This document shows, one piece after another, positions 24,271 through 31,923 of a stretch of DNA of 38,604 nt. The first letter of the stretch is position 1, and each line of letters begins with the position of its first letter. This DNA is from JBAYOE01 sp050950065. GTDB taxonomy: Bacteria > Spirochaetota > Spirochaetia > Sphaerochaetales > Sphaerochaetaceae. The notes beneath the pieces were generated by a model. That model ran no database searches. It worked only from the letters and a program-made list of their open reading frames with translations, and had not been told where the DNA came from. The stretch is taken from positions 1 to 38,604 of the forward strand of contig JBMNGX010000007.1 of the NCBI GenBank assembly GCA_050950065.1. The letters run 5' to 3'. A program made the translations under genes and the position numbers.

Positions 24271-24882
24271 ATGGAACTTCTTTTTGCTTCAAACAACGAC
24301 CATAAGGTTTATGAGATAAAACAACTATTCTCACCTCATACAATATTAACTCCTAAACAAGTTAATACAACTTTTGAATTTGAAGAAACTGGGGAGAGCT
24401 TTGTTGCTAATGCCCATGCAAAAGCACAACATCTTTATAAACTAACTAACAGAGTCTGTTTTGCAGATGATTCAGGTTTGGTTGTCGATGCACTAAATGG
24501 GGAACCTGGGATTTACAGTGCCCGTTACGGTTATCATTTAAATAACCGTCTTTTAAGTGATACAGAGAGAAACAACTATCTTCTTAAAAAGTTAGAGGGT
24601 ATAGAGCATCAAAAAAGAACTGCCCGCTTTGTTTGTGCAATTGCTTTGGTACTACCAAACGATGTTAGTTGTGTAGTTCAACAAAGTGTTAGTGGATATA
24701 TCACATTTACCCCTTATGGCAAAGGGGGCTTTGGCTACGATCCTATCTTTTTAGTTGGGGAAAGTAATAAGACAATGGCCTCTTTAAGTAGTGATGAGAA
24801 AAATAAAATTAGTCATAGAGCATTAGCTGCTTTAGATATGATAAAAATAATTGAAGGATTAAAATTAGATGGGACAAATTAA
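24271..24882 (+). CDS. rdgB: Non-canonical purine NTP pyrophosphatase (RdgB/HAM1)
   Basis: 203 residues. The amino-terminal LLFASNNDHKVYEI is the substrate-binding start of the family. FADDSGLVVDALNGEPGIYS holds the metal-binding acidic residues. YGKGGFGYDPIF and the SHRALA end complete the ITP/XTP/dITP-binding pocket. It removes deaminated purine nucleotides to protect DNA and RNA. The stop overlaps pepF by 14 bp, so the two are likely cotranscribed. No clear Shine-Dalgarno sequence is visible before the ATG. Confidence 0.93.
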   Translation: MELLFASNNDHKVYEIKQLFSPHTILTPKQVNTTFEFEETGESFVANAHAKAQHLYKLTNRVCFADDSGLVVDALNGEPGIYSARYGYHLNNRLLSDTERNNYLLKKLEGIEHQKRTARFVCAIALVLPNDVSCVVQQSVSGYITFTPYGKGGFGYDPIFLVGESNKTMASLSSDEKNKISHRALAALDMIKIIEGLKLDGTN

Positions 24883-26668
24883 AAACAGAGATCAAGTAAG
24901 AATTGAAGATACTTGGAAAGTGGAAGATTTATATCAAACTGTCGAACTTTGGGAAGAAGATTATAAAAAGGTGGAAGAGTACACCAAAGAGGCCCCTAAG
25001 TGGGAGAACAAAGTTGCTGATAACCTCTTTGAAGTTTTAGAGTTTTTAAAAACTAGCCAAATAATGTTAGAAAGAGTTTACCAATACGCTTTTTTACTTC
25101 ATGCTTCCGATGGGTCTAATTCAACTAACCAAGCACTAACTTCTAGAGCAACAAGTTTAATTAGTAACTACTCAGCAGCTGTTAGTTATGTAGAAGTTGA
25201 ACTATTAGCGATGGATAAAGAAAGATTAGATTCTCTTTTAAAAGAGTCTAAGTTTGATGAGCACAGAGTGATGGTGCAAAAGCTTGTTAGATTTAAAGAT
25301 CATATTCTAACAAGCAATGAAGAGAAAATAATGGCAATGCAAAGTGAAATTGCCTCTAAAGCTTCTGATGCTTTTGGTGCTTTAACTAACGTCGATTTAG
25401 ATTTTGGAACTTTAGTTGTTGATGGTAAGAGGATGAGTTTAACTCAATCAACTTACTCCCTATTTTTACAACATCCTGATCGTAAAGTGCGTCAAAGAGC
25501 TTATCATAAGTTCTACAAAGCTTTTGATAACCATAAAAACGTTATAACTCACCTATATGACTCTTCTGTTAAACAAAATATCTTTAGATCTAAGGTGCGC
25601 TCTTATGACGATGTTTTAGCTCAAGCACTATTTAGTGATAAAGTTGATAAAAGTGTTTATACAAGTTTAATAGAGTCAGTTCATAAAGCTTTTCCCCTAC
25701 TTCATCGTTACTACGATTTAAGAGCTAAGGTTTTAGGTTTAAAACAACTTAGCCACTACGATGTATATGTCCCTTTAGTTAAAGATGTGAAAGTAAAGCA
25801 CACATACGAAGAGGCTGTTGATGTTATTAGTAACTCTTTAAAAATCTTAGGAGATGAGTATGTAGATGTAGTTACTAAAGGGTTAACTACTGATCGATGG
25901 GTAGATAGGTATGAGAATAAGGGCAAAAGAGCTGGTGCTTTTTCTAGCGGTATTTTTGCAAGTCACCCCTATATCTTAATGAACTACAACGAAGATGTAC
26001 TTAGAGATGTCTTTACTTTAACTCATGAGGCAGGGCACGCTATGCACTCTTACTACTCAGCTAAAAACAATCCTTTCCCCTCCTACGATTACACAATCTT
26101 TGAAGCTGAAGTTGCTTCAACTTTTAATGAGCAACTTTTAGCTGACTATATGATTAAAAATAGCAGTGACAAAAATCTTTTAGCTTATATCATTGGTAAG
26201 CAAATTGATGATGTTGTTGCTACCTTGTTTAGACAAACAATGTTTGCTGAGTTTGAGATGATCGTTCATCAAGAGGTAGAACAAGGTAAACCTATCACAG
26301 TTGATTATCTAAGAAGTACTTACAGAGCTCTTTTAAAAGCTTATTTTGGGCCAAATGTAAAACTCTTTGGAGTTAGTGATTTAGAGTGTTTAAGAATACC
26401 TCACTTCTACAGAGCATTTTATGTTTACAAATATGCTACTGGTATTAGTGCCGCTATTGCCCTAGCTAACAAGGTTATGAATGGAGATCAACAAGATCGA
26501 GATGATTATCTCAATTTCTTAAAATCGGGAGGATCACGCTATCCAATTGAGGCTTTACAACTAGCTGGAGTAGATATGACAACCACCGAACCTGTTGATA
26601 ATGCACTGAAACACTTTGGTTCTCTTTTAGATCGCTTTGAGCAGTTGGTATTGACGAAGGGGAGCTAA
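24869..26668 (+). CDS. pepF: Oligoendopeptidase F, M3B zinc metallopeptidase
   Basis: 599 residues, the normal length. The zinc motif HEAGHAMHS (HExxH) is followed by a downstream glutamate in FEAEVASTFNE, the third ligand in this family. The amino-terminal helical domain (residues 1 to about 200) and the YKYATGISAAIAL end are typical. It is a cytoplasmic enzyme that cleaves short peptides, so it could process peptides brought in by the Opp system. It overlaps rdgB by 14 bp and ends 22 bp before the tRNA-Leu gene. Confidence 0.95.
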   Translation: MGQIKNRDQVRIEDTWKVEDLYQTVELWEEDYKKVEEYTKEAPKWENKVADNLFEVLEFLKTSQIMLERVYQYAFLLHASDGSNSTNQALTSRATSLISNYSAAVSYVEVELLAMDKERLDSLLKESKFDEHRVMVQKLVRFKDHILTSNEEKIMAMQSEIASKASDAFGALTNVDLDFGTLVVDGKRMSLTQSTYSLFLQHPDRKVRQRAYHKFYKAFDNHKNVITHLYDSSVKQNIFRSKVRSYDDVLAQALFSDKVDKSVYTSLIESVHKAFPLLHRYYDLRAKVLGLKQLSHYDVYVPLVKDVKVKHTYEEAVDVISNSLKILGDEYVDVVTKGLTTDRWVDRYENKGKRAGAFSSGIFASHPYILMNYNEDVLRDVFTLTHEAGHAMHSYYSAKNNPFPSYDYTIFEAEVASTFNEQLLADYMIKNSSDKNLLAYIIGKQIDDVVATLFRQTMFAEFEMIVHQEVEQGKPITVDYLRSTYRALLKAYFGPNVKLFGVSDLECLRIPHFYRAFYVYKYATGISAAIALANKVMNGDQQDRDDYLNFLKSGGSRYPIEALQLAGVDMTTTEPVDNALKHFGSLLDRFEQLVLTKGS

Positions 26669-26690
26669 TAGTGTAGGTTTTCTTTGCAAC

Positions 26691-26774
26691 GCGGTAGTGG
26701 TGGAATTGGTAGACACGCTAGCTTGAGGTGCTAGTGGCCGAGAGGTTGTGCTGGTTCAAATCCAGTCTACCGCA
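26691..26774 (+). tRNA. tRNA-Leu, anticodon GAG
   Basis: A class II cloverleaf with acceptor stem GCGGTAG (26691-26697) and CTACCGC (26767-26773). The anticodon stem is CTAGC/GCTAG around the loop TTGAGGT, with GAG at 26725-26727. A long variable arm is present, and the T-loop is GGTTCAAATCC. The discriminator A at 26774 is followed by CCT, so the 3' CCA is not fully encoded and must be completed by CCA-adding enzyme. Confidence 0.95.
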
Positions 26775-26780
26775 CCTAAT

Positions 26781-26818
26781 AACCCTTACTATAGACTTAC
26801 TATAGTGAGGGTTTTTTT
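26781..26818 (+). terminator. Terminator after tRNA-Leu
   Basis: A 13-bp stem (ACCCTTACTATAG 26782-26794, CTATAGTGAGGGT 26800-26812, one G-T pair) with a five-base loop is followed by seven T's. Confidence 0.92.
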
Positions 26819-26961
26819 ATAAGCATCCTCTACCTTAATGGTGTAACAAATTGGATCAATAATACCTAAACTTTCCGCTTAATACTTCATGTAATGATTG
26901 TGAATATAACATTGATATTGTTAGATTGAATTTAGGTTCTCTAAGAATATTTAAATAAGGA

Positions 26962-27028
26962 AAGTATTAAATATATTTAACACTCTCTCTGTTTTTTTAG
27001 CAAAGTGTAAAATTTATTTAACACTTTT
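26962..27028. repeat. Two related palindromes in a gene-free gap
   Basis: Copy 1 (26963-26984) is AGT-A-TTAAATA/TATTTAA-C-ACT. Copy 2 (27002-27027) has arms AAAGTGT and ACACTTT. Both fit a shared consensus AGTGTTAAATNTATTTAACACT, and their centres are 41 bp apart. They look like paired operator sites but no gene starts next to them. Nothing else was seen in 26819-27033. Confidence 0.5.
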
Positions 27029-27033
27029 ATAAA

Positions 27034-27061
27034 GAAAAGCCCCTTTTACAAAGGGCTTTTC
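27034..27061 (-). terminator. Terminator of the lipoprotein gene
   Basis: A perfect 9-bp stem (GAAAAGCCC 27034-27042, GGGCTTTTC 27053-27061) lies just after the stop of the minus-strand gene. The exit side on the minus strand is T-rich (TTTTCTTT). Confidence 0.8.
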
Positions 27062-27080
27062 TATTTAGATTTGGCTTGTT

Positions 27081-27755
27081 TTAGTTGTCAGAAGCAATCT
27101 CTTTGTTTCTCTCATTCCAAAGTTTCCAGTTTGGGGTTGCCCAGTTTTTCATTACTCTAAGGGCTTTCTTATCTTTGAAGTCTCCTGTTATTTTTACTGT
27201 AGAAAGATTAACTTTCCATCTATCATCGGTAGTCCCTGCAAGGCCCCCTACCCAGTTGTAATTAACATAATAACGGCCAAAGGTTGCTATATCGGCACTT
27301 TGAAGATTTAACTTAACTTCATTCGCAATAGGTATTTTTTGAACTACATGGTAGTGGTAGTTTTCAAAAGGTCCATAAAGGGCTATTTCACCATCTTTTA
27401 AGCGAGAGTAATCAATATAGACGTGTAAAAAGCCTTTAAGAGTATATTCACCAGCAATTAGGTTAGAAGCGTAATAAAGAGTATCTAAACGACTTTCTGC
27501 ATCAAAGTTTCTAAATTTGACAAGATTTCCATTGCTATCTTCAACCCATGGTGCCCATCCTGTTGCATTGGAGTTAAAGATCATTGAAGATTCTCCACCT
27601 GCTTCAACTTGTCCAACTTCAACTACTAACATTGAAGTATCGCTACGAGCTGGGGGCTCTACATTGGGAAACAGCCCACTCAGGGCAAAACACCCAGTCA
27701 AACTGAATACTAATAAAATTAGAATAGAATAGAAGACACCTTTTTTAATACGCAC
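27081..27755 (-). CDS. Putative lipoprotein of unknown function
   Basis: Up to 224 residues. A basic start, a hydrophobic segment (GVFYSILILLVF) and the lipobox SLTGC indicate export and lipidation at Cys22. The mature part is beta-rich and aromatic (HVYIDYSRLKDGEIALYGPF, RYYVNYNWVGG), with no recognised domain. Start choice is odd: the only canonical start is GTG at 27755, but the strong GGAGG (27759-27755) overlaps it. An ATT at 27749, five bases after GGAGG, would give MKKGVFYS and is the better-spaced start, though ATT is rare. No ATG, GTG or TTG lies between them and the lipobox region. It is monocistronic, with its own promoter and terminator. Confidence 0.7.
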   Translation of the reverse strand: MRIKKGVFYSILILLVFSLTGCFALSGLFPNVEPPARSDTSMLVVEVGQVEAGGESSMIFNSNATGWAPWVEDSNGNLVKFRNFDAESRLDTLYYASNLIAGEYTLKGFLHVYIDYSRLKDGEIALYGPFENYHYHVVQKIPIANEVKLNLQSADIATFGRYYVNYNWVGGLAGTTDDRWKVNLSTVKITGDFKDKKALRVMKNWATPNWKLWNERNKEIASDN

Positions 27756-27774
27756 CTCCAGTGTTTATATTTTA

Positions 27775-27803
27775 TGTATAAAGGAGGTTTGTCCATTTGT
27801 AAA
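27775..27803 (-). promoter_or_regulatory. Promoter of the lipoprotein gene
   Basis: On the minus strand TTTACA (27803-27798), a 17-bp spacer and TATACA (27780-27775) lie about 20 bp before the coding start. Confidence 0.5.
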
Positions 27804-27859
27804 TGAAATAATTGATATAGCCAATCCTATAAACTTTAAATTTATATGATTGAATCAAA

Positions 27860-27893
27860 CAAACTTTGAATTTTTTGAAGTTTGTAGTATAAT
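27860..27893 (+). promoter_or_regulatory. Promoter with inverted repeat; predicted leaderless start
   Basis: TTGAAT (27866-27871), a 16-bp spacer and consensus TATAAT (27888-27893) are followed by exactly six bases and then the ATG at 27900. This is the same geometry as at 2155-2189. An inverted repeat, CAAACTT (27860-27866) and AAGTTTG (27878-27884), overlaps the -35 and spacer and is a candidate operator. AAGG (27894-27897) is too close to the ATG to act as a normal ribosome site. Confidence 0.7.
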
Positions 27894-27899
27894 AAGGTT

Positions 27900-29099
27900 A
27901 TGTTAAAGAGAGAATTATATTTAGAAAAAATTAGAGCTCACTACGATTCAAATCTCATAAAAGTTATTTCAGGAATAAGAAGAAGTGGTAAATCTACATT
28001 GATGGGCCAAATTATTGAAGAGATCAATCAAAAAGAAAGAGTGTTGGTAATTAGTTTGGAAGAGTACGCTAATATTAAATACCTTGAAGATCCTCAAAGC
28101 TTTCATCAGATGGTTTATGATAAGTGTAAAAATGAAAATCTCTTCTACATTTTTATTGATGAAATACAAAGGCTAAACGATTTTGAGAGAGTTTTGGCAT
28201 CACTAAAAGCAACCTTAGATTGCTCAATTTTTGTAACAGGTTCTAATTCTCAACTTCTTAGTGGGCACCTAGCAACTAGCTTAGTTGGCAGAACAATAGA
28301 ATTTAAATTGATGCCGTTTACCTATAAGGAAGCTTTATTGTATTGCACTCAAAATAACAAAACCTTAACAATTGAGAACTACATAAAGTGGGGGGGTATG
28401 CCACAACGATTTGATTATGAGGATGAAAATGAGATTGGTAGGTTTTTGGAAAACCTTTTAGAATCTATCGTCGCCAGAGATATATTTAGCAATACTGCAA
28501 TAAGAGATAAAAGACTTTTTTACAATCTTTTATCTTTTGTCTTAGGGGAATCTGGTTCTACTATCTCTGCCAAAAGCATTACAAACTATTTGAAGAGAAG
28601 TGATCAAGAGAATTCTTTATCTACGATATATTCATACTTAGATGAGATGGCTAAAGCTTACCTAGTTACCAAACTTCCTAGATTTGATATTGGAGGAAAG
28701 AAAGCATTAACAACTTTGCACAAATATTATGCAATCGATAATGGCTTTATAACCTTAAATCGGGGAGGAAGAAGGGATTTACTTAGTGGTCCTCTTGAGA
28801 CTGTTGTTTACAACCATCTCATAGCCTCAAATTATAAAGTATTCATTGGGAAGACTTATAAAGGAGAAGTTGATTTTATTGCAGATGATGGTCTTGGAAG
28901 GTGCTATATCCAAGTTGCATATCTTTTATCATCGGAACAAACAATTAAGCGTGAATTCAGCTCATTTGACCCAATTAAAGATAATTATCCCAAATATGTA
29001 ATTTCTTTAGACAAATTTGACTTTTCTCAAAACGGGATTAGACACCTCAATTTAGAAGAGTTCTTACTGGGAAAGGTAAAGCTGAAATTTGGACATTAA
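27900..29099 (+). CDS. AAA_14/DUF4143-family ATPase (RRSGKS subtype)
   Basis: 399 residues, closely parallel to the protein at 2189. Both open with a KRE/KRD-x-YL-x-K-I start. Walker A here is GIRRSGKST, Walker B is YIFIDEIQ, and the sensor region is FVTGSNSQLLSGHLAT. The family segments KLMPFTYKEAL and WGGMPQRF follow. DUF4143 has GEVDFIA and then YIQVAYLL, again lacking the E-x-K of nuclease-like members. It ends with DKFDFSQNGIRHLNLEEFLL, like the VNIIDFLLDL end of its relative. The stop overlaps the convergent GGDEF gene by 4 bp. Function is unknown. Confidence 0.88.
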   Translation: MLKRELYLEKIRAHYDSNLIKVISGIRRSGKSTLMGQIIEEINQKERVLVISLEEYANIKYLEDPQSFHQMVYDKCKNENLFYIFIDEIQRLNDFERVLASLKATLDCSIFVTGSNSQLLSGHLATSLVGRTIEFKLMPFTYKEALLYCTQNNKTLTIENYIKWGGMPQRFDYEDENEIGRFLENLLESIVARDIFSNTAIRDKRLFYNLLSFVLGESGSTISAKSITNYLKRSDQENSLSTIYSYLDEMAKAYLVTKLPRFDIGGKKALTTLHKYYAIDNGFITLNRGGRRDLLSGPLETVVYNHLIASNYKVFIGKTYKGEVDFIADDGLGRCYIQVAYLLSSEQTIKREFSSFDPIKDNYPKYVISLDKFDFSQNGIRHLNLEEFLLGKVKLKFGH

Positions 29100-30448
29100 G
29101 TTGCGTAAACCACCATGTTTCTGCCCCGCTCTTTGGCGTTGTAAAGAGCTTGATCAGCAGCTTCAGTTAAATCGTACTCACTTTCAACTCCATACACAGG
29201 GTAAGAGACTAAGCCTATTGAGATTGTCACTTTAATTTGATTAGTTCCAACTTGAACTACAGACTCTTCCACCATGTGACGCAGCCTCTCTCCAATGAAC
29301 ATCAGATCCTCTTTACCAGCACCTGGTAAAATCATGATGAACTCTTCTCCTCCGTAGCGGATAACAAAGTCCCCTTTCCTTCCTGCCATTGTAGCTATCT
29401 TAGCAATGTTGACTAAAACTCTGTCCCCTACGGTGTGACCGTAGGTATCGTTAACTTTCTTAAAGTGGTCGATGTCAAACATCAAAACCCCTAAAGGTAG
29501 TTGTGATCTAATTGCCCTTGAGTACTCTTCACTTAATCTATTTAAACCAAATCTTCTGTTGTACAGTCCAGTGAGTGGATCATTAGCAGCTAACTTTTGA
29601 AGTTGGCTATAGGTGATTGCGTTATTTAGTGCAATTACAAAGCTTTGAGAAAATAGTTCAACACTTTCAACTAGGCGATCTGCAATTACTTTAGAGGAGG
29701 CTATCAACAACAATCCTAGTGGAACCTCTTTATAAGTTAGGGGGACCATAATCACATCTTGAGGTTTAAAAGTTGCAATGAGGGTATCTAATTTTAAAGT
29801 CTCATCTAAAGTGACTCTTTGGATAGTTTTACTTTCAAAGTATTTAAAGAGATTTTCATTTTCTAAAATTGATTGCTCTTGGGTTAATCCTATTGAGTAT
29901 GGGATGGTGAACTCACCCCCCCTTTCAATTATAATGCACCCACCTTCTGCTTTTAAGTAACCTAAAATGGCATTAACACCATTTTTAGCTAACATCTCCA
30001 ACTCCAATTGGCTTGCCATTAAGGTGTTAAAATCTCTTACAGCTGACTCACTGGAGATTGCATCGTTAAGAGCTTCTAATAAAGTGTTAAAAGAGCGGGC
30101 ACTTTTACCCAGTTCATCTACTGAGTCATCTTCAATTCGACACTCTTCACTGTTACACTCTTTTAAATCCCCAATTGATTTAGCTGAAACAATTTTTTGT
30201 CCAATGTAGGCCATTTTTTGACTAAGGGTATGAACTTTCTTACCAACAATGCTTTTAGCTAAGATTATGTTAATAGCGCTAACAATAACACCAGCTATGA
30301 TACAACTTAAAACAAATTGGGTGGTGAGTATGTATGAGGAGGGGATTTTCATCACTAACATGAAAAATGGGAAGACTATTCCCACAACTAAACCAAAACC
30401 AATCATAAAGATTGCCAAATCGGTAAATATATTTTTAGTTATCCTCAT
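29096..30448 (-). CDS. Membrane diguanylate cyclase (GAF-like plus GGDEF)
   Basis: About 450 residues. Two transmembrane helices (about 10-33 and 42-66) are followed by a HAMP-like linker. A GAF-like sensor lies at about 140-275 (FNTLMASQLELEMLAKNGVN, VPLTYKEVPLGLLLIAS), and the GGDEF domain starts at DPLTGLYNRR. The active site RYGGEEF is intact, and RKGD five residues before it is the RxxD inhibitory site, so it should make c-di-GMP with product feedback. I use ATG 30448, six bases after AAGGGGG, rather than the TTG at 30451. It lies 11 bp after the HAD gene, which may be cotranscribed. Confidence 0.9.
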   Translation of the reverse strand: MRITKNIFTDLAIFMIGFGLVVGIVFPFFMLVMKIPSSYILTTQFVLSCIIAGVIVSAINIILAKSIVGKKVHTLSQKMAYIGQKIVSAKSIGDLKECNSEECRIEDDSVDELGKSARSFNTLLEALNDAISSESAVRDFNTLMASQLELEMLAKNGVNAILGYLKAEGGCIIIERGGEFTIPYSIGLTQEQSILENENLFKYFESKTIQRVTLDETLKLDTLIATFKPQDVIMVPLTYKEVPLGLLLIASSKVIADRLVESVELFSQSFVIALNNAITYSQLQKLAANDPLTGLYNRRFGLNRLSEEYSRAIRSQLPLGVLMFDIDHFKKVNDTYGHTVGDRVLVNIAKIATMAGRKGDFVIRYGGEEFIMILPGAGKEDLMFIGERLRHMVEESVVQVGTNQIKVTISIGLVSYPVYGVESEYDLTEAADQALYNAKERGRNMVVYAT

Positions 30449-30459
30449 CAAAATCCCCC

Positions 30460-31107
30460 TTAGAGGTAGTTTAGCAACTCATTAGGTTGATCAACTTTTG
30501 CGATTAAGTGCTCTTGTTGATCTAAAGAGCTATCGAAGGTGCCAAAGCCCCAACTAACTGCAATAAAATCTATCCCAACCTTTTTAGAACCGTGACAGTC
30601 GTGAGGAGTATCTCCTATTAGCACTACCCTATTTTGTTCTTGTTTTGGTAACTGTGCAATAGCGTTTTCAATAATATCTGCTTTAGTTAAGCTATTTTCT
30701 TCGTTTGCACCCGAAATAATAGTAAAGTAATCTTTTAGACCAAAGTGGCCTAAAATATCTTTTGCTAAATTTTCTGTCTTTAAAGTAGCAACAGCTAAGA
30801 TGTAGTTTTTACTAGTTAATGTTTTTAGAACATCAACAATCCCATCATACACTTTAGCTTTGTACATTCCCCCCTCTTTATCGTAGTGCTCTTTATAAAT
30901 CTCCATTGCCTCTTCTAATAAGCTCTCTTCGATATCATAAACAACCCTAAATGCTTCAGGTAAGGGGGGCCCTACAAAGCCTTTGAGTTTTTCATCTTCA
31001 ACATCGTTTAAGCCCAACTTTCCACCAGTGTATCTTGCTGTTGTAAAAATACCTTCAGAGGTATCTAACAACGTCCCATCTAAATCAAATAATACTATTT
31101 TATTCAT
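30460..31107 (-). CDS. HAD-family phosphatase (phosphoglycolate phosphatase-like)
   Basis: About 215 residues from ATG 31107. Motif I is FDLDGTLLDTSEG, with nucleophile and acid Asp residues. Motif II is AVATLKTEN, motif III includes a Lys in ENSLTKADII, and motif IV is VVLIGDTPHDCHGSKK. The helical cap sits between motifs I and II, the C1 arrangement of Gph/PGP enzymes. The frame opens at 31143, but 31107 (MNKIVLFDL) is the natural family start. The substrate is not determinable. It is divergent from the FAH-family gene and 11 bp upstream of the GGDEF gene. Confidence 0.85.
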   Translation of the reverse strand: MNKIVLFDLDGTLLDTSEGIFTTARYTGGKLGLNDVEDEKLKGFVGPPLPEAFRVVYDIEESLLEEAMEIYKEHYDKEGGMYKAKVYDGIVDVLKTLTSKNYILAVATLKTENLAKDILGHFGLKDYFTIISGANEENSLTKADIIENAIAQLPKQEQNRVVLIGDTPHDCHGSKKVGIDFIAVSWGFGTFDSSLDQQEHLIAKVDQPNELLNYL

Positions 31108-31167
31108 AGCTCTAAGAGTAAGAAATTTAACAACAATTATCAACGAGTATAGGTTATAGTTAACTTC

Positions 31168-31923
31168 ATGAAGTATTGTCGCTATTTACATCAAAATAAG
31201 ATTAATTGGGGTTCTATTGAAGATAATTTAGTTTACAAAATCGAAGGAGATATTTTTAACTCTTTTAAGGTAACTAAGCAAAGTTATCTTATAGATGAGA
31301 TAACACTTTTAACTCCAACAGATTTTTCAAAAGCCATTTGTATAGGTCTTAATTATTCAGATCACGCTTTAGAGATGGGCCTAGAACTTCCATCCTCTCC
31401 AGTTGTTTTCTTAAAGCCCCCTACAACAGCTTTAGAGCCCTTAGGTTCCATTATCTATCCTAAGATGGCAACGAGGGTCGATTATGAAGCTGAATTGGCT
31501 ATAGTGATTAAACAAAGGTGTAAAAACATAAGTGAAAAACAAGCAGGTGATTACATTTTAGGTTATAGCTGTGCTAATGATGTTACTGCCCGCTCCTTAC
31601 AAGATCCTAAAGGGCAGTGGACAGTTGCAAAGAGCTTTGATACTTTTTTACCTTATGGCCCTTTTATTAGTGATGAAGTTGATCCTAACAATTTAGATAT
31701 CGTTAGTAGGTTAAACAATGAGGTGTGTCAAAAATCAAATACTAAAAACTTTATTTTTGACACCTTTTATCTAGTATCTTATCTTTCTCAAATTATGACA
31801 CTAAATCCTGGTGATATTATTCTAACTGGAACTCCTGGAGGAATCGGGCCGATGGAAATTGGCGATACTATTGAAGTTGAGATTGAGGGTTTAGGAATTT
31901 TAAAAAACTTTGTTTCTTCTTAG
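31168..31923 (+). CDS. Fumarylacetoacetate hydrolase-family protein
   Basis: 251 residues. The metal site is visible as YEAELAIV (E-x-E), with the partner Asp in YSCANDVTARSLQ. IGLNYSDHALEMG, PVVFLKPPT, KSFDTFLPYGP and LTGTPGGIGPM are hallmarks of the family, which hydrolyses acylpyruvates or decarboxylates ring-cleavage products. The likely substrate is a 2,4-diketo or related keto acid; the neighbours (dehydrogenase, LacI regulator, DUF1349) suggest sugar-acid breakdown, which is inference. A TATAGT (31155-31160) sits only seven bases before the ATG, with no Shine-Dalgarno sequence, so the leader may be very short. It overlaps the convergent lacI-type gene by 4 bp. Confidence 0.88.
   Translation: MKYCRYLHQNKINWGSIEDNLVYKIEGDIFNSFKVTKQSYLIDEITLLTPTDFSKAICIGLNYSDHALEMGLELPSSPVVFLKPPTTALEPLGSIIYPKMATRVDYEAELAIVIKQRCKNISEKQAGDYILGYSCANDVTARSLQDPKGQWTVAKSFDTFLPYGPFISDEVDPNNLDIVSRLNNEVCQKSNTKNFIFDTFYLVSYLSQIMTLNPGDIILTGTPGGIGPMEIGDTIEVEIEGLGILKNFVSS

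Noticed and set aside
26691..27100. Integrated element attached at tRNA-Leu
   Set aside because: No integrase and no duplicate tRNA end are visible in the window; only the orphan palindromes hint at it.
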